Below are positions 1-8,654 of a stretch of 64,000 nucleotides of DNA, piece by piece. Below the pieces are notes generated by a model. It saw nothing but the letters and a program-made list of their open reading frames with translations, was not told the DNA's origin and did no database searches. Numbering within the stretch: position 1 is the stretch's first letter; each line of letters starts with the position of its first letter. The stretch is from Betaproteobacteria bacterium (GTDB taxonomy: Bacteria; Pseudomonadota; Gammaproteobacteria; Burkholderiales; Eutrophovitaceae): contig CP070643.1 in NCBI GenBank assembly GCA_020354125.1, positions 2,774,372 through 2,838,371 on the forward strand. The letters are read 5' to 3'. The position numbers were made by a program, and so were the translations under genes.

Positions 1-1
1 A

Positions 2-586
2 AATGTCAGGCGGCGTGCCTTAATTGCCGGCGCCGTTGCTGCGCCGCTGATTCTTGCTGCAGGTGGCGTCGCATCCAGGCGAGCACTGGCCGCAACGCCG
101 TCCTGTGGCGACGACAAGACGCCGCCGCAAACCGCTGGACCGTTTTTCAAACCCGACTCGCCGCAGCGCGTATCGCTCATTGACGCCGGTATGCAGGGCG
201 AGCGGCTCAAGCTCACCGGCAAGGTGCTTTCAACGTCGTGCGAAGCAGTCAGCGGCGCGCTGATTGATTTCTGGCACTGTGACGCGAATGGCAGATACGA
301 CAATCGTGGTTACACGTTTCGCGGTCATCAGTTCTCGGATGCGCAAGGCGGGTTTTCTCTTGAAACAATCCTGCCCGGTATCTATCCCGGTCGCACCCGC
401 CACATTCACGTCATCGTGCAGGCACCGAACCGCCGGCCGCTGACAACGCAGCTATACTTTCCTGGTGAAGCGTTGAACAGGCGTGACTTTATTTTTGACC
501 CAAAGCTGTTGATGACAATGCAACAGTCGAACGCGCAGCGCGACGCGCAATTCGATTTTGTGCTGGACTTGGGCCGTCGCGTCTGA
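2..586 (+). CDS. Intradiol ring-cleavage dioxygenase, Tat-exported, 5' end outside window
   Basis: The reading frame is open from the left edge, so the start codon lies upstream; 194 residues are visible. The family (protocatechuate 3,4-dioxygenase / catechol 1,2-dioxygenase fold) cleaves catechols between the hydroxyls using Fe(III) held by two Tyr and two His. Seen here: an RRRALIAG-type twin-arginine export stretch at the very start, the TPPQTAGPFF entry motif, Tyr in GRYDNRG (visible residue 99), Tyr in LPGIYPG (128), and the HIH pair (134 and 136), giving a complete ligand set. An exported intradiol enzyme is less usual than the cytoplasmic pcaGH or catA types. It converges on the TRAP/meta-cleavage operon on the other strand, 46 bp away, which supports a role in aromatic catabolism. 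The exact substrate cannot be told. Confidence 0.85.
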   Translation, partial: NVRRRALIAGAVAAPLILAAGGVASRRALAATPSCGDDKTPPQTAGPFFKPDSPQRVSLIDAGMQGERLKLTGKVLSTSCEAVSGALIDFWHCDANGRYDNRGYTFRGHQFSDAQGGFSLETILPGIYPGRTRHIHVIVQAPNRRPLTTQLYFPGEALNRRDFIFDPKLLMTMQQSNAQRDAQFDFVLDLGRRV

Positions 587-632
587 ACACAACGGTTAGC
601 AGGGCGGGCGCCGAGGTTACTCAGTTATCTTG

Positions 633-1955
633 TTAATTGATGACGTGCACCAGCCACAGGCTGATCGCCGGAAAGAAGAACAACAGGATCACGCGCAGGA
701 AATCTGACGCAAGAAAAGGCAACACGCCTTTGAACGTTTCGAGAATCGGAACATCCCGCGCCAGGCTGTTGATGATGTATATGTTGAGCCCAACCGGCGG
801 ATGCACCAGGCCGATTTGCATCACCATCAACATCAGGATGCCAAACCAGATGGCCTTGTCGCTGTATCCCAGACCCCAAAGATCAAGACCCATCACGGCT
901 GGAAAAATGACTGGAATGGTCAAGATGACCGCTGACAATTCGTCCATGAAGAAACCGAGCACGATGTAAAGCACGATGATGCCGGCGACGATTGCCAGCG
1001 GCGACCATTCGAGACTGGTTACCCAGTCTGAAAGATGCGTTGGTAACTGTGACAGTGCCAACGCACCATTGAGCATGTCGGCGCCGAGGAATATCAGGAA
1101 AATCATGCCGGCGGTTTCGGCGGTACCGAACAGACAGCGCGCGAAGGTCGTCCAGTTCAACTCGTTTCGCAGCAGTGCGGCGAAGAAAGTGCCGGCGGCA
1201 CCGACGGCAGCGCCTTCAGTGGGGGTGAAGATACCGGTGTAAATGCCGCCGAACACGATGGTGAACACGGCGGCGACAGGCCAGACTTCGATAAACGACT
1301 TGAACCGCTCTGCAGTACTTTGTCGCGGTTGCGATGGTGCCAGGTCGGGTCGCAAACGCACTGTCAGCCAGATGACCAGGCAGTAACCAAGCGTAGCGAT
1401 GATACCGGGAACAAACGCCGCAAGAAATAACTTGGCAATGTTCTGTTCGGTCAGAATGGCGTAAACGACCAGCGGCACTGACGGTGGAATCAGGATTCCC
1501 AGCGTGCCGCCGACGGCAAGGGTAGCGGTGGCAAGGCGCCCCGAATAGTGGTGCCGGCGCATCTCCGGCAGCGCGACCTGTGACAGTGTCGCAGCGGTGG
1601 CCACGGAAGAACCACACACGGCGCCAAAAGCAGCGCAGGCATAAATGGACGCCATCGCCATGCCACCGCGGAAATGGCCTACCAAGGCGTTGGAAAATCT
1701 GAACAGTGCGCGCGACAGGCCGCCCTGGGTGGCGAACTGTCCCATCAGGATGAACAGCGGGATCACCGACAGGTCGTAGACAGAAAAGCGCGCGAACGCT
1801 AATCCCTTGAGATAGTTGAGCAACGAACTTTCGCCGGCCATCCACCAGTATCCAACTGCGCCTGGAATGAACATGGACGCAGATAGCGGAACACGCAATG
1901 ACATCAACAGCAGCATGGCGGCGAACAGAGTCGCGCCGATTTGCAGACTACTCAC
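633..1955 (-). CDS. dctM: TRAP transporter large permease, DctM family
   Basis: 440-residue multi-spanning membrane protein, the usual DctM length. TRAP large permeases form the transport channel and use an ion gradient to import organic acids delivered by a periplasmic DctP protein. Visible hallmarks are repeated long hydrophobic segments, a PLFILMGQFA stretch near residue 65, and a GGTLGILIPPS loop near residue 150. Translation probably starts at GTG (1953-1955), overlapping the DctQ stop by 8 bp, so the two are translationally coupled. It is the last gene of a minus-strand operon containing an extradiol dioxygenase and two meta-cleavage enzymes, so the cargo is probably an aromatic acid or a ring-cleavage product (inference). 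Confidence 0.93.
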   Translation of the reverse strand: MSSLQIGATLFAAMLLLMSLRVPLSASMFIPGAVGYWWMAGESSLLNYLKGLAFARFSVYDLSVIPLFILMGQFATQGGLSRALFRFSNALVGHFRGGMAMASIYACAAFGAVCGSSVATAATLSQVALPEMRRHHYSGRLATATLAVGGTLGILIPPSVPLVVYAILTEQNIAKLFLAAFVPGIIATLGYCLVIWLTVRLRPDLAPSQPRQSTAERFKSFIEVWPVAAVFTIVFGGIYTGIFTPTEGAAVGAAGTFFAALLRNELNWTTFARCLFGTAETAGMIFLIFLGADMLNGALALSQLPTHLSDWVTSLEWSPLAIVAGIIVLYIVLGFFMDELSAVILTIPVIFPAVMGLDLWGLGYSDKAIWFGILMLMVMQIGLVHPPVGLNIYIINSLARDVPILETFKGVLPFLASDFLRVILLFFFPAISLWLVHVIN

Positions 1956-2490
1956 CGGCGGTGGCCTCCTTCCAGCGCCGCCAGGCGATCTCGAGTGCCA
2001 CCAACGAGGTCAACGCCAGTCCCGGAGTCATCAACAGGTAACTGACCCAGAGAGGAAAGCCTCTGATCATGGTGACTTCGCCAGATGCTTTGGCGGCCAA
2101 TGCGCCGGCGCCAGCACGCCAGGCTACCAGCGCCATCATGATGGCGACGAGCACACCGGCGAATGCGTCAAGGCGGCGCTGTGTGCGTGTCGAGGTACGC
2201 GCTGTCACGAAGTCGATATACATGTTGCCGCCTTTCAGGTGACACCATGGAAGAAAACCACCGACTGCAACTGCAAGCCCGACCTGCAACAACTCGAAGT
2301 CACCTTGTATTGGACTGAAGCCGGTAGCACGTAACACGACGCTGACGCATACCATGAGCGCCAGTCCCACCAGGACCGTGCCGCCAAACAGTGCCGAGAT
2401 TGCACAAAGGGCCCCGAGCGGTCTTGATACCGCGGTGCTGGCGATGGTTTCCGGTGAGTGCATTGCGGGCCGGCCCATTGCCTGTCTCAT
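1948..2490 (-). CDS. dctQ: TRAP transporter small permease, DctQ family
   Basis: About 180 residues with four predicted membrane helices, as expected for DctQ, which partners DctM and DctP. Seen: a helix beginning ALCAISALFGGTVL, a PWCHLKGGNMYIDF segment typical of the family between helices 2 and 3, and a C-terminal helix before ALEIAWRRWKEA. A GTG at 2500-2502 is also possible as a start; ATG at 2488-2490 is preferred, without a strong ribosome site. The gene lies between the dioxygenase and dctM in the same operon. Confidence 0.88.
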   Translation of the reverse strand: MRQAMGRPAMHSPETIASTAVSRPLGALCAISALFGGTVLVGLALMVCVSVVLRATGFSPIQGDFELLQVGLAVAVGGFLPWCHLKGGNMYIDFVTARTSTRTQRRLDAFAGVLVAIMMALVAWRAGAGALAAKASGEVTMIRGFPLWVSYLLMTPGLALTSLVALEIAWRRWKEATAGE

Positions 2491-2524
2491 AAACGATCGC
2501 ACGCGCGAATCATGATGAGACAGG
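2480..2524. repeat. Inverted repeat around the dctQ start, followed by a T-run
   Basis: GCCTGTCTCAT at 2480-2490 is mirrored by an ATGAGACAGGC-type arm ending at about 2524, and a TTTTTT run follows at about 2531 on the plus strand. Read on the plus strand this resembles a terminator, although no plus-strand gene ends here. Read on the minus strand, the hairpin would cover the dctQ start region between the dioxygenase stop and dctQ and could lower dctQ translation. The function is a guess. Confidence 0.4.
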
Positions 2525-2534
2525 CTCTAGTTTT

Positions 2535-3383
2535 TTAGCCGAGTGCGCCAAGCGTTTCTGGATCGGATATCACAAGGTTGGCATTGCCGCTGCCTGAGGA
2601 CTGTGCGTAACCGCCGAACTGGCGGGCGGCAAGTTGCTCTTTGGCGCCGGCGACCGCGCGCGTCGCGCCGAGCATGGTGGCAATGGCGCGCCCGCCCATT
2701 TCGACCACGCCAGCCTTCGCGTAATCGGCGAAACCGTCGATGACGGTATCGATTTGACCTTGTTTGAGCATGTCAATGACGCGCTGATCTGCTTCGACGC
2801 GCTCGGGTGTTGGCCAATTCTCACGCCCGCGCACCAGCGCGTGCGTCAGCGCACTGCTGGCAATGACAACGGCGCGACGGTTGAGCTTTTTTGCTGCTAC
2901 CTGGATGGCGTCGCCTGCGCGCAGGCACTCGTCAATGTTGGCCATCAGTACCACGGGTATGGTGACGACCGGGATTTCGCCTTCCGGGTCGAGGTGTGAC
3001 AAGGGTACGAAAGTGCCGTAGTCCCAAGTGTAGTGTTCGCTTGTGTTGCGCTGTGCCGGGATCTCTGCACCGGCCCACTCGTTCAATAAAGTCTCTGCAA
3101 ATTCCGGGTCGCCGCGATAGTGATAAGGCGTTCCTGGTATCAAATCGGGAGCCTCGTCAGCGACGCAAACGCCTTTGTGTTCGGGCTGCAGAGTGACAAA
3201 CCAGTTGAAGGTCGACACCCAATGCGTTGACACGATGACCCACAAATCGGGCTTGAGCGCCCGCAGTCCCTCGCCGAGACGGTGCTCGCCTTCGACCAGG
3301 GTGTTCTGAAATCTGGGTGTGATGTCCGCGCGTGACAGTGTTGGGACGTGCGCAACTACGCCGGTGGCAATGATTCCGCTCAT
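2535..3383 (-). CDS. Class III extradiol (LigB/HpaD-type) dioxygenase
   Basis: 282 residues from ATG 3381-3383. The frame is open further upstream, but this ATG forms an ATGA overlap with the dctP stop and matches the family N-terminus (GVVAHVPTL). LigB-superfamily enzymes use Fe(II) to cleave catecholic rings next to the hydroxyls. Likely metal ligands are His12, His54 (in VSTHW) and Glu228, and the catalytic His is His181 (in SSALTHALV). The layout STHW..., YHYRGDPE, YGTFVPL resembles homoprotocatechuate 2,3-dioxygenase (HpaD/HpcB) more than LigB itself. It sits between TRAP genes and downstream of 4-oxalocrotonate decarboxylase and 2-oxopent-4-enoate hydratase genes, so its product probably feeds that lower meta pathway. 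The ring substrate is not determined. Confidence 0.87.
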   Translation of the reverse strand: MSGIIATGVVAHVPTLSRADITPRFQNTLVEGEHRLGEGLRALKPDLWVIVSTHWVSTFNWFVTLQPEHKGVCVADEAPDLIPGTPYHYRGDPEFAETLLNEWAGAEIPAQRNTSEHYTWDYGTFVPLSHLDPEGEIPVVTIPVVLMANIDECLRAGDAIQVAAKKLNRRAVVIASSALTHALVRGRENWPTPERVEADQRVIDMLKQGQIDTVIDGFADYAKAGVVEMGGRAIATMLGATRAVAGAKEQLAARQFGGYAQSSGSGNANLVISDPETLGALG

Positions 3384-4414
3384 TCTGTGTACTTTTGTGT
3401 CAGTTTGCGGGCACTGTCCAGCAACACTTCGCCGTTGGCGCCCCGCTGATTCATCTCCTGCACCCACTCTGCAAAGAGCGGCTGCGACAATGCTTGCCAT
3501 TCCTTGAGTTCTGTTTGCCCAATAACGTTGATGGAATCTGCGTCAATGGTCGACCGACCTATTTGATCTGCCTCGGCGAACACTTTGCCGATCCAGCCAG
3601 ACAGCTCAAGCCCGCTGTTTGCATCGAGTATGGCTTTTTGTTTGGGACTCAGTGCCTCGTAGCGTGCCTTGTTCATTGCAAACAGGAACGTCGTGGTGTA
3701 GATAGCCGGTTGCGACGGGTCGGTCTCGCTATGGAAGCGGGTCAGTTCATTCGCCTTTATGGCCGGCACGATTTCATACGGCACAATGGTGCCATCGATG
3801 ACGCCTTTTGCCAGTGCTTCGGGGACCTGAGGCACCGGCATGCCGACCGGTGTGGCGCCAAGCAATGCGATCAGCTTGTTCGTCTGCCGTGTCGGAGCGC
3901 GGATCTTCAGTCCCTCCAGATCAGCGAGTCGGGTGACCGGTTTGTCGACCATGTGGAAGTAGCCAGGGCCATGCACGTGTAAGGCCAGCACATGAACGTC
4001 ATCGAACTCGCCCATGTTGTTTTGCGCGACATAGTCCCATAGCGCCTTACTGGTTGACTCTGCGTCATGCATCATGAACGGCAACTCAAAGGCCTCGAGG
4101 CTCGGGAAACGTCCCGCCGAATAACCGGGCACGGTCCAGATGATGTCGACCACGCCGTCTTTCGCTTGATCATATAACTGCGGCGGCGAGCCGCCCAGCT
4201 GCATGGCCGGATAGATCCGGCATTTCAGGCCGCCATTCGATTCCTGTTCTATCTTTTCGCACCACGGCACAATGAAGTCTGCGTGCGCCGTAGCCCGTGG
4301 CGGGAGGAAATGATGAACTTTCAGCTCGGTACTCTCGCTTTGGGAGCATCCACTAAGCGAAGTTGCAACTGTGACGGCGAGCACTGCAATGGCAAAAGTG
4401 AATCTGTCACGCAT
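3380..4414 (-). CDS. dctP: TRAP transporter solute-binding protein, DctP family
   Basis: 344-residue periplasmic binding component. The N-terminus is a lipoprotein signal with lipobox SLSGC (Cys23), so it is probably membrane-tethered, which is less common than a free DctP. Family features seen: LPPRATAHADFIVPWCEKIEQ at the mature start, the FELPFMM segment, and the LKIRAPTRQTNKLIALLGATPVGMP region whose Arg (in KIRAP) normally binds the ligand carboxylate. With dctQ and dctM downstream it makes a complete TRAP system, interrupted only by the dioxygenase gene. A carboxylated aromatic cargo is inferred from the operon. Confidence 0.93.
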   Translation of the reverse strand: MRDRFTFAIAVLAVTVATSLSGCSQSESTELKVHHFLPPRATAHADFIVPWCEKIEQESNGGLKCRIYPAMQLGGSPPQLYDQAKDGVVDIIWTVPGYSAGRFPSLEAFELPFMMHDAESTSKALWDYVAQNNMGEFDDVHVLALHVHGPGYFHMVDKPVTRLADLEGLKIRAPTRQTNKLIALLGATPVGMPVPQVPEALAKGVIDGTIVPYEIVPAIKANELTRFHSETDPSQPAIYTTTFLFAMNKARYEALSPKQKAILDANSGLELSGWIGKVFAEADQIGRSTIDADSINVIGQTELKEWQALSQPLFAEWVQEMNQRGANGEVLLDSARKLTQKYTE

Positions 4415-4461
4415 CGCCTTGTTGCTCTCGTTATCGAACTCGACTGGTTAGGCGTCGCTTG

Positions 4462-5250
4462 TCAGACAAAGCGTACCGAAACACTGCCGAGATCCTGAAA
4501 CCGCGCAGTAACTGTATCGCCTTTGGCGACCGCGACTGCTTCGGTGCCGGCACCGGTCATGATGAATGTGCCTGACGGGATATGTTCACCGCGCGCGCCG
4601 AGCATGTTGGCGAGCATGGCGACGCTATTGGCGGGATGGCCCAGCACTGCAGCGCCTGCACCGGTAGCAACAACTTCACCATTTTTTTCGAGAACGACGC
4701 CTAGTGTGCGCAGATCCAGCTCGCCCGGGTCTCGCGCCTGACCACCAGCAACGAAGCGTGATGAAGAGGTGTTGTCGGCAATCACCGATTTCAAATCGAA
4801 CTTGAAATCTCGATAACGCGAATCGATCACTTCCATCGCGGGGACGACGAAATCGGTTGCGGCGAGTACGTCGCCGATGTGACAACCCGGCCCGTGCAGA
4901 TCTGCTTTGGTAACGAACGCGATTTCGGGCTCGACCTTCGGATGAATAAGCTCGTCGACGCGAATTTCCTCGCCATCACCACGTGCCATGTAGTCCATCA
5001 GGAATCCGTAGATCGGTGTTTCGACGCCCATCTGCGTCATCTTGGCGTGCGAGGTCAATCCCATCTTCAGGCCGGCTAGCTTCTGGCCGCGCGCAAGTTT
5101 CGCTTTCCGAATGGCATATTGAATTGCATAAGCGTCGTCGAAATCCATATCTGGATGGGCATCGGTAATCTTCACCACATCCTGTGCCTTGAGTTCGGCC
5201 TGTTCCAGATGCGCGGCCAGCTCATTAACTGTCTTTTCGTCGAGTGTCAT
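4462..5250 (-). CDS. dmpH: 4-oxalocrotonate decarboxylase (XylI/DmpH-like)
   Basis: 262 residues, the family length. The enzyme decarboxylates 2-oxo-3-hexenedioate to 2-hydroxypenta-2,4-dienoate in catechol meta-cleavage pathways, normally in complex with the hydratase encoded next to it. Strong family stretches are GLKMGLTSHAKMTQMGVETPI, a PEIAFVTKADLHGPGCH segment with metal-ligand acids, VIDSRYRDFKFD, and GAGAAVLGHPANSVAMLAN. ATG 5250 is preceded by AGAGGAG. The hydratase family (HpaH, MhpD) is related, but the KMGLTS...QMGVETPIYGFL signature favours the decarboxylase. The gene lies 70 bp downstream of the DmpE-like hydratase. Confidence 0.9.
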   Translation of the reverse strand: MTLDEKTVNELAAHLEQAELKAQDVVKITDAHPDMDFDDAYAIQYAIRKAKLARGQKLAGLKMGLTSHAKMTQMGVETPIYGFLMDYMARGDGEEIRVDELIHPKVEPEIAFVTKADLHGPGCHIGDVLAATDFVVPAMEVIDSRYRDFKFDLKSVIADNTSSSRFVAGGQARDPGELDLRTLGVVLEKNGEVVATGAGAAVLGHPANSVAMLANMLGARGEHIPSGTFIMTGAGTEAVAVAKGDTVTARFQDLGSVSVRFV

Positions 5251-5320
5251 ACCGCTCCTCTTATAAATGGCCCCTCTTGGAAATGGCTTCTCTCAAAAAA
5301 AGTTTTTTCCGAGCGGGTGC

Positions 5321-6109
5321 TCAGACAAACCGGCAGGATACATTGCCGATGCCATTCAGGCTCATGCGCAGAACGTCTCCAGCCTGGATCGGGAACATGA
5401 TCGAGAGCGACCCGGAAAGAATAACTTCGCCGGCCTTGAGAACAATGCCGAGTTCGCCAAGTTTGTTGGCAAGCCATGCCACTGCGTTAACCGGATTACC
5501 AAGCGATGCGGCACCGGCACCGGTGCCGATGACTTCGCCGTTCTTTTCCAGCACCATGCCGCAGGTAGCGAGTTCAACCCGGCGCGAGCTGACGGCATTG
5601 TCACCGAGCACAAAGGCCGCTGCCGAGGCATTGTCCGCAACGGTGTCCTGGATCTTTATTTTCCAATCAGTTACGCGCGAGTCGACGATCTCGAATGCCG
5701 GCATGACGCACTCGGTTGCAGCAAGAACCTGTGGACCGGTGATCCCGGGCCCGCTGAGATCCTTGTTGAGAATGAAGGCGATCTCACCCTCGCCGCGCGG
5801 TTGGCAAAACTGTTCTGCCTCGAGAGACTCTCCTTCATTGTAGGTCATGCCTGAAAGAAGATGACCGAAATCGGGTTGATCGACTTTTAGCATCTGCATC
5901 ACCGCTTTTGCCGTGATGCCGATCTTCTTGCCAACGACACGTTCGCCGTCGCCAATGCGGCGTTCAATCGTGTGCATTTGCACGCGGTAGGCATCTTCAA
6001 TGGTGATACCCGCTTCGCGGTCGGTTAGCGGAGCGATCTGACGCGCGCTGCGCCACGCGTCGAACAGCTCGTCGCCGAATGTCGCAATTTTCTTGTTGTC
6101 CATTTCCAT
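5321..6109 (-). CDS. dmpE: 2-oxopent-4-enoate (2-hydroxypentadienoate) hydratase (DmpE/XylJ-like)
   Basis: About 262 residues. It hydrates 2-hydroxypenta-2,4-dienoate to 4-hydroxy-2-oxovalerate. Family features: KKIGITAKAVMQMLKVDQPDFG, the GEIAFIL metal-binding stretch, ECVMPAFEIVDSRVTDWKIK, and GAGAASLGNPVNAVAWLANKLGELGI. ATG 6109 or ATG 6103 (MDNKK...) are both possible; 6109 has a GAG-containing site at good spacing, while 6103 matches family N-termini. The next enzymes of the classical pathway (aldolase DmpG, acylating aldehyde dehydrogenase DmpF) and a tautomerase are absent from the visible cluster and would have to be elsewhere. Confidence 0.9.
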   Translation of the reverse strand: MEMDNKKIATFGDELFDAWRSARQIAPLTDREAGITIEDAYRVQMHTIERRIGDGERVVGKKIGITAKAVMQMLKVDQPDFGHLLSGMTYNEGESLEAEQFCQPRGEGEIAFILNKDLSGPGITGPQVLAATECVMPAFEIVDSRVTDWKIKIQDTVADNASAAAFVLGDNAVSSRRVELATCGMVLEKNGEVIGTGAGAASLGNPVNAVAWLANKLGELGIVLKAGEVILSGSLSIMFPIQAGDVLRMSLNGIGNVSCRFV

Positions 6110-6172
6110 AACAACAGTCTCACACAAGTATCGTTTTGTTGGATCGAGCAACCGATGCAGTACTCGTCGAAG

Positions 6173-6625
6173 TCATTGTCCGGCCTTTTCGCTGGCATCT
6201 TCACGCTTGGCGATATTGGCAAGTATTTCCGCGCCCCGGTTTGCCGCTGAAAGACCACGAAACAGGAAGCAAAGGTTGATCACATCCTGCATTTCTTGCC
6301 AGCTGGCGCCGGCCCTGCGAGCGGCGATGCCATGCAGCGTCGCCGCGTCGTTGAGGTCCATCAGCAGCATGCCGAATAGCATCAACTGCGCGGTCTTGAC
6401 GTCGAAGCTCTTCGGGTACATGCCATGCTCGCGCATTTGCTCCTGCAGTTCGATCATCTTGGGGTCGAGCGCGCCGGTGACGTTCAGGCGCGCTTCAATG
6501 CGTGGCGGCACGAAGCCGAGCAGCTCCCGGTAGATCTCGCCTCGTTGCTCGAGGCTTTGTGACTGATCGGCATACTTGCCGATGCGGCGCTGAACGACAT
6601 CCTTGTCGATGCGGGGAGGCAGCAT
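6173..6625 (-). CDS. Carboxymuconolactone decarboxylase (CMD/AhpD-fold) family protein
   Basis: 150 residues of the all-helical CMD fold, including the core GMLLMDLNDAATLHGIAARRAGASWQEMQDVI and a C-terminal segment with FRGLSAANRGAEIL. The redox CxxC of AhpD peroxidases is missing; only one Cys is seen (NLCFLF), so a decarboxylase or isomerase-like role is more likely than a peroxidase. Start ATG 6625 has AAAGGAAC upstream. It is the first gene of the minus-strand aromatic operon, 60-odd bp before the hydratase. In related pathways such proteins act on lactone or keto intermediates; the precise reaction is unknown. Confidence 0.8.
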   Translation of the reverse strand: MLPPRIDKDVVQRRIGKYADQSQSLEQRGEIYRELLGFVPPRIEARLNVTGALDPKMIELQEQMREHGMYPKSFDVKTAQLMLFGMLLMDLNDAATLHGIAARRAGASWQEMQDVINLCFLFRGLSAANRGAEILANIAKREDASEKAGQ

Positions 6626-6919
6626 AGGGTGTTCCTTTCTGTTTATTGATGTCCAATGAATGATTGGCTGGTGCGAGGGCGGTTACCTTGCTAAGAAACA
6701 GTCATGCGAGCCCGTCAACTCATATTAATCACCAGGGCGTCGCCAGGCTGGACCGACGACTCAACAAGGCCGACCAGATCAGACTCATTTTCCATACAGT
6801 AACCGATTGTGAACGGCTTGCGTGAGCTGGATCGACTCAAACGCATCTAATGCATCCATTGATCCGACGGGTGCCGGCTACTACCAGACTGGCGGCGCCA
6901 GGCCGTCTAGGGGGTGACT
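6626..6919. promoter_or_regulatory. Intergenic region upstream of the aromatic operon
   Basis: 294 bp between the HAD-IIA stop and the CMD-family start, both genes on the minus strand. It must carry the promoter of the 6625-633 operon unless transcription continues from the phosphatase gene. I see no convincing sigma-70 hexamers, terminator or gene, and no regulator is encoded in the cluster. Confidence 0.4.
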
Positions 6920-7774
6920 TTACTCATCGCGCAGCGACGGCATCCAGTAAGTTGGCCGGATCGATGCCGCGTTTGTCGATTCGTCGACGATTGCGACGCC
7001 GGTGGCGATCAGGGCACTGTCGATATCGCATGTCACCGCACCGGCGATATCGGTCTCGAGTTGATCGCCGATCATCACCGCGTTGCGCGTTCCAGACCGG
7101 ATCATGGCTGATTCATACAGTTCCGGATGCGGTTTTCCCAAACGATCGAAGACCAGATCGGAACGCAGCGGATAGCGGCGTCGCAGCGCCGCTTCAATCA
7201 TCAATGCAACGCTGCCCGCGGCAATGCCGAAACGATCCTCACCATGCGGAAAGATCAGATCCGGGTTGGGCAGAACCAGCCGCACGCTGTCGCCACGGTC
7301 AATTGAACGAAATAGTGTACTGATCGTCGCGTCAACCGTTTCGACGAACTGGTATCCGTTCTCATCGCCGACCACCAATACATCGCACGCCGTGCCCGCT
7401 GGCACCACGTTGCCACCGGCCCGCTCGACGAAACGTTCGCTGTCGGCAGTGCCGAGCACTACGCAATCGGCGCCTTGCAAGCGATGCTGCTGAAAATAAT
7501 CGCGCAGCAGCAGCCCGGATGAGAGGATGCGCTCGGTGCTGATGTCGAGACCGAACCCTTGGTAACGTTGAGCTGCCACTTCAGGCAACTTGGATGCGTC
7601 GTTGGTCAAAACGGCGTAGGCTTTATTTGCCTGGTTGAGTCTGGCAACGGTTTCAGGTGCGCCGGGCATGGCGCCGCTCGCGTGTACCAGTACGCCGTAG
7701 GCATCGAAAAGAAGTAGGTCGTAGCGCTCGATCAGTTCGTCGATCGAGGTGCGTGGGACTGGTTGACGGATCAA
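6920..7774 (-). CDS. HAD-IIA family hydrolase (NagD-like phosphatase)
   Basis: 284 residues with the four HAD motifs: LLLFDAYGVLV (Asp24 nucleophile), VLTNDASK, GKPHPELYE with the motif III Lys, and MIGDQLETDIAGA. Cap type IIA lies between motifs II and III. The usual DxD of motif I is D-A-Y here, so the second (general acid) Asp is replaced by Tyr; aromatic residues at this place occur in some HAD-IIA subfamilies, so the gene need not be dead. TTG at 7772-7774 is the only available start, with AAAGAGG just upstream. The substrate is unknown, probably a small phosphate ester. Confidence 0.85.
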   Translation of the reverse strand: MIRQPVPRTSIDELIERYDLLLFDAYGVLVHASGAMPGAPETVARLNQANKAYAVLTNDASKLPEVAAQRYQGFGLDISTERILSSGLLLRDYFQQHRLQGADCVVLGTADSERFVERAGGNVVPAGTACDVLVVGDENGYQFVETVDATISTLFRSIDRGDSVRLVLPNPDLIFPHGEDRFGIAAGSVALMIEAALRRRYPLRSDLVFDRLGKPHPELYESAMIRSGTRNAVMIGDQLETDIAGAVTCDIDSALIATGVAIVDESTNAASIRPTYWMPSLRDE

Positions 7775-7892
7775 GCGCCTCTTTCGAGCGGCGTTATTCA
7801 GGTTACCAATCCATTGATGTCGCGGTTACCGACACCGCTATAGGACTGTCGTTTCATCTGGTCCTGCGTTGACTTTTTGCCCCGCAAGGCAG

Positions 7893-8414
7893 CTATCCTT
7901 TTGGCAGCAGTTCCCTGATTTTCGCTTCGACTTCGGGCGCGTCCCACGCAAGCTCACCGAGCACCTGATAGCGAATAGTCTGATCGGCATCAATGATGAA
8001 CGTAGTCGGCAAACCTTTCTTGACCCAAGCTCGCGATACGCTCATGTCGGGGTCCACGAGGACCGGAACATCTACGCCGATCTTTTCCAGGAAAGGCTTG
8101 ATGCGTTTCGGCTTCTCGCCGAAATTGACTGTTAGTAGTGCGAATGGTTCGCCGGACAAACGTTTGGCAAGTCGTTCAAAAGATGGCATTTCCTCGACAC
8201 AAGGACCGCACCAGGTGGCCCAGAAATTCACGATCAACAGCTTGCCGCGATAGTCCGCGAGTTGATGTTGCTTGTCGTCGAGATCTCTCAATATGAGCGC
8301 CGGAGGCTTGCCGCCCGACCAGGGTTTGATTTTGGACAAGTCGGCGGCTGACAGCGGCGTGACAAACGCGAGCAGTGCCGCAGCCAGAATGTGGACTGTT
8401 CGCATCAGGGTCAT
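7893..8414 (-). CDS. TlpA/ResA-like exported thioredoxin
   Basis: 173 residues. The signal peptide ends around LSA-AD (residue 24), followed by a thioredoxin fold with catalytic WCGPC (residues 68-72) in NFWATWCGPCVEEMPSF and a cis-Pro loop GLPTTFIID. Such proteins reduce or exchange disulfides in the periplasm, for example in cytochrome c maturation. ATG at 8405 is a possible alternative start. It stands alone between the HAD gene and the E1 gene on the same strand, so its partner cannot be inferred. Confidence 0.88.
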   Translation of the reverse strand: MTLMRTVHILAAALLAFVTPLSAADLSKIKPWSGGKPPALILRDLDDKQHQLADYRGKLLIVNFWATWCGPCVEEMPSFERLAKRLSGEPFALLTVNFGEKPKRIKPFLEKIGVDVPVLVDPDMSVSRAWVKKGLPTTFIIDADQTIRYQVLGELAWDAPEVEAKIRELLPKG

Positions 8415-8654
8415 CGGTCGAGTCGAAACGGCGCGGGTGAAAAAGCCGCGAGTGTGTCACAATTTCACTCGCTGTAACAACCCCTGGCATGTCACGGGTA
8501 ATACCACGCCCCCCGTTCCGTCGCGCAAGCTTGTTCAAACTGCACTCAATCGCGACGACCTGATGCCTCGCATTGTTACTCGCGAGGCCACCGCCGGCAA
8601 ACATGGAGCAGCGCAGGCATACCACGCATCGTGCGATTGATGATGGGACAGGCG

